Below, one piece after another: positions 13,529 to 15,944 of a DNA stretch of 15,944 nucleotides; the stretch's first letter is position 1; each line of letters starts with the position of its first letter. This DNA comes from AM-0621 sp964573505. GTDB lineage: Bacteria > Planctomycetota > Planctomycetia > Planctomycetales > Planctomycetaceae. The DNA lies in the NCBI GenBank assembly GCA_964573505.1, contig CAZNMS010000173.1:1-15944 (forward strand), in the 5' to 3' direction. The position numbers and the translations under genes are program-made. Below the pieces are notes generated by a model. The model saw nothing but the letters and a program-made list of their open reading frames with translations, was not told the DNA's origin and did not search any database.

Positions 13529-15205
13529 ATGGTGCGAATCCCGACGAAGGGGAGTTTGGCGTCTCGGATGCTGCGGACGATGAGCGTTGCAGCGACCGTG
13601 TTCGGATTCGGACTTGCAGCCGCAGAGGCACAAGTCCCACTGGGTCTCGAACAACTACAACCCGCCACTCCAGTCCCCGGTGCATTGGTCATAGGCGGCG
13701 GAGGAGCGATGCCGGATGCAGTGATTGAGCGCTTCTTCGAACTCGGCAAAGGACCGAATGCGAGGATCGTCATCATCACAACCGCGAGCCAGTTAGCCGG
13801 AACGGACGACATCAAAGCGCGCTTCGCGCATTGGCTGCCTCGCCCTCATAAGTCGCTGACGTACTTGCATACTCGCAGTCGTGAGGAAGCGGATTCGCCT
13901 TACTTCTCTGAGTGCTTGCTCGATGCGACTGCTGTTTGGTTCGGCGGCGGCAATCAGAATCTCATCACCGAGGCTTATCTCGGGACGCTCGTTGAATCGC
14001 GGTTGAACGATCTGCTGAAGCGCGGCGGAGTCATCGGCGGAACGTCAGCCGGTGCCGCGATCATGACTCGCAACATGATTGCTGGCGGCGTCGGAGTCCC
14101 GGTGCTCGGCGAAGGCTTCGGCTTCTTGAAAGGAGCGATCGTTGATCAGCACTTCGCACAGCGGAATCGGCAAGGACGCTTGATGCAGGCGATTGATTCG
14201 CGCCCGGGTCAATTAGGGATCGGCATCAATGAGTGTACGGCACTCGTTGTGAAAGGTCGGAAGATCGAAGTCGTCGGCGAGTCGCAGGTTTCGATCTGCA
14301 TCAGCGGAACGCACGAACGACCGACTCACGTTGAAACGCTTGCGACCGGCGAGTCTGAAGATCTCATCAAACTCAGCCGCGCGGCGGTCGCTCGGACTCA
14401 TGACGGTCAGTACTTCGAACGTCCGCATCCGTCGTTAGCAAAAGGCACGCTCGTTCTCGCGGGGCAAGGCCCGACTCCTCAAGAAGCGGTGAGCAAGTTC
14501 TTCAGCGCTGCTGGCGGCAAAAGTGGCTCGTTCGTTGTTCTCTCGGCGACGCGCGAGAACGAGAACGATGCCGATCGCTTCTTTTGCGACTGGCTCAAAG
14601 ATGCCGGCGCTAAGGTGCATCAAGTTCGAGCGTCCGAATCGCGCGGTGACCGCGCGACGAAACTCGACGCGGCTTTAGAGAGCGCGACTGGAGTTTGGAT
14701 TGCAGGCAGTCATCTCGGGCAAGTCGTTGAGTCGTATCTCGATGCTCCCGTGCGAAAGCTTGTTTCGCGCGTGCTGCATCGCGGCGGTGCGATCGGCGGG
14801 ACTTCTGCCGGCGCTTCAATTCACGGCGAGTTCCTCATGGATGACGGCAGCGCGGAGAACAAGACCGTCATCGCTAATGGCTATGAACGCGGACTGGGAG
14901 TCTTGCCCGGAGTGGCGATTGGCTCGTCGTTCACAGCGTCGGCGCAACTCGGCGACATGCCGGAGTTCAAGGGCTCCTTTGCGTCCGACTTTGTGGGACT
15001 CGAAGTCCCGGAAGCGACGGCGCTGATTGTGAGCGGCACAAAGCTTGAAGTCGTCGGTCGGCATCCGGTGTCGATCTACGACCGCGCTCATGACAACGCA
15101 CGCACGCAACCGTTTGTCGAAGTCGTCAAATCGGGAGAGAGCTACGACTTCAAGCAACGTCGCCGTCTCGATGGCTCGCGCTTTGATATCACGCAGGCGA
15201 AGTAG
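13529..15205 (+). CDS. Secreted protein with tandem cyanophycinase-like (S51) domains
   Basis: A 558-residue exported protein made of two S51 serine-peptidase domains. An N-terminal signal peptide (about 1-34) has a basic start, a hydrophobic core (SVAATVFGFGLAAA) and possible cleavage after AEA. Domain 1 (about 48-285) has GGTSAGA with nucleophile Ser173, DQHFAQRNRQGRL with His208, and GINECTAL with Glu235: the full triad of cyanophycinases such as cyanobacterial CphB. Domain 2 (about 303-535) keeps GGTSAGAS with Ser426 and a VPEATALIV segment, but the position matching the DQHF histidine reads GSSFTASAQLGD, so the histidine is lost. The second domain is therefore probably inactive or changed in function. 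Single-domain cyanophycinases are about 270-400 residues. The family hydrolyses beta-Asp-Arg polymer (cyanophycin) to dipeptides; no cyanophycin synthetase is in the window, and the substrate here is unproven. An export signal suggests scavenging outside the cytoplasm. Confidence 0.9.
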   Translation: MVRIPTKGSLASRMLRTMSVAATVFGFGLAAAEAQVPLGLEQLQPATPVPGALVIGGGGAMPDAVIERFFELGKGPNARIVIITTASQLAGTDDIKARFAHWLPRPHKSLTYLHTRSREEADSPYFSECLLDATAVWFGGGNQNLITEAYLGTLVESRLNDLLKRGGVIGGTSAGAAIMTRNMIAGGVGVPVLGEGFGFLKGAIVDQHFAQRNRQGRLMQAIDSRPGQLGIGINECTALVVKGRKIEVVGESQVSICISGTHERPTHVETLATGESEDLIKLSRAAVARTHDGQYFERPHPSLAKGTLVLAGQGPTPQEAVSKFFSAAGGKSGSFVVLSATRENENDADRFFCDWLKDAGAKVHQVRASESRGDRATKLDAALESATGVWIAGSHLGQVVESYLDAPVRKLVSRVLHRGGAIGGTSAGASIHGEFLMDDGSAENKTVIANGYERGLGVLPGVAIGSSFTASAQLGDMPEFKGSFASDFVGLEVPEATALIVSGTKLEVVGRHPVSIYDRAHDNARTQPFVEVVKSGESYDFKQRRRLDGSRFDITQAK

Positions 15206-15609
15206 CTCAATGCGGCATCGCCGCTTCAGTTGCTAGGCTCGGCATTGCGATCCAGTGTGAGTTGGGCGCAGCGATTGAATTCTGTGTTCTTCATCCGTGT
15301 GAGACATATCCGTATGTGAAGCTGAATTGCCCAAAGACTTCGCACACGGATGTGTCCCACACGGATCAGACTTGTCGAATCGAACTCGTCCTCAGCAACG
15401 TCGAAGTTCTTTCGATGAGTTTCCGAAGAGCGGATTCATGCGACGGTCGTCGCAGAAGCATTACGAGCACGAAGAACTGGTGTCGCAGCGCATGTTGTGC
15501 CTGAGTGTGAGAATTCTTCCATCAGTCCGCATCGCGACCGAACTCGATCGCTTCTCTTCTCATCCTCTTCCGCGATGCTCGCTTCGAGGCATCCTGACTG
15601 CGTTGAATC
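15206..15609. other. Intergenic region before the thioesterase gene
   Basis: About 400 bp, with no gene I can support; the short open frames have no recognisable content. The only clear structure is the large inverted repeat at 15293-15366. No promoter hexamers stand out, and no T-run marks the end of the upstream gene. Confidence 0.45.
15293..15366. repeat. 29-bp inverted repeat built from an ATCCGTGTG motif
   Basis: Positions 15293-15321 match the complement of 15338-15366 at 25 of 29 sites, with a 16-bp centre. All four differences are transitions. Each arm holds the motif ATCCGTGTG twice (one copy per arm imperfect or adjacent), so the element has two forward and two reverse copies. It lies 87 bp after the cyanophycinase-like gene and about 245 bp before the thioesterase gene. 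Without a T-run it is not an ordinary terminator. A binding site for a dimeric regulator, an RNA 3' stabiliser or a small dispersed repeat are all possible. Confidence 0.6.
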
Positions 15610-15944
15610 ATGCCAGCGATTTTTGAATGGAAGCACGTCGTCACGGTTGATGATCTCGACGAACTGCAGCACGCCAACAACATCTCGTACTTGAAGTGGA
15701 TGCAGTCTGCTGCGGTTGCTCATTCAGCGGTGCAAGGATGGCCGGGTGAGGCTTATCAGCAACTCGGCTGCGGATGGGTCGTGAGGTCACATCAGATTGA
15801 GTACCTCGTTCCCGCGCGGTTGCACGACGAAGTAACAATTCGCACATGGGTCGCCGACATGAAGAAGGTGACTTCGCTCAGGCGGTTTCACATTCATCGA
15901 GCGAGTGACAACGCGGTGCTCGCGAAGGCCGCAACCGATTGGGC
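15610..15944 (+). CDS. Hotdog-fold acyl-CoA thioesterase (5' part; runs off the window)
   Basis: The first 111 codons of a gene truncated by the right edge. The protein begins MPAIFEWKHVVTVDDLDELQHANNISYLKWMQSAA. The Asp-x-x-x-x-x-His-x-Asn-Asn pattern (DLDELQHANN, 15-24), followed by YLKWM, is the signature of the 4-hydroxybenzoyl-CoA thioesterase/YbgC-like hotdog family; Asp17 aligns with the usual catalytic acid. Further typical segments are WVVRSHQIEYLVPARLHDEVTIRTWV (about 55-80), where the long central beta strands form, and the KVTSLRRFHIHRA strand. Family members are about 130-150 residues, so some 25-40 residues are missing. They hydrolyse acyl-CoA thioesters in the cytoplasm; the acyl group is not predictable here. 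The ATG lacks a clear Shine-Dalgarno sequence. Confidence 0.86.
   Translation, partial: MPAIFEWKHVVTVDDLDELQHANNISYLKWMQSAAVAHSAVQGWPGEAYQQLGCGWVVRSHQIEYLVPARLHDEVTIRTWVADMKKVTSLRRFHIHRASDNAVLAKAATDW

Noticed and set aside
13108..13728. A 206-codon plus-strand open frame overlapping the cyanophycinase-like gene start.
   Set aside because: Its second part is a shadow of the S51 gene in another frame, and the whole lacks recognisable sequence.

Overview
The window looks like chromosomal DNA of a planctomycete (phylum Planctomycetota). This is an inference from gene content, from a short secreted protein that resembles a planctomycete-type family I know only from memory, from mostly weak Shine-Dalgarno signals and from moderately high GC. 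No rRNA, tRNA, CRISPR array, integrase or transposase gene was seen.

Layout. (1) 84-1268, minus: a MoxR-type AAA+ ATPase whose likely partners lie beyond the left edge. (2) 1751-10117, plus: a dispersed Tad (Flp-type) pilus locus in the order prepilin peptidase (tadV/cpaA), tadE, cpaB, tadG-like, cpaF/tadA, tadB, tadC. These would process pilins, build the periplasmic part and power the inner-membrane machine. Secretin (cpaC/rcpA), cpaE/tadZ, tadD and a recognisable Flp major pilin are not in the window. (3) 10299-10811, minus: a short secreted protein of unknown function. (4) 11431-12579, minus: an extended-SDR thioester-reductase-like oxidoreductase. (5) 13529-15205, plus: a secreted protein with two tandem cyanophycinase-like (S51) domains, only the first with an intact catalytic triad. 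(6) 15610 to the right edge, plus: the start of a hotdog-fold acyl-CoA thioesterase.

The most unusual content is between the tad genes. Most Tad loci are tight operons, but here the genes are separated by 80-360 bp spacers with structured repeats. Two 65-bp elements (4429-4493 and 6009-6073) have the anatomy of REPINs: GTAG-hairpin REP units in inverted pairs, with a compensatory base-pair change between copies. Two further spacers (7465-7641 and 8574-8720) each hold two inverted arrays of degenerate AT-rich 7-bp units around a GC-richer, foldable core. A strong intrinsic terminator lies between cpaB and tadG, and a 34-bp perfect palindrome ends the locus after tadC. The pilus genes are therefore probably transcribed as several units, and the spacers have been colonised by at least two classes of small repeat.
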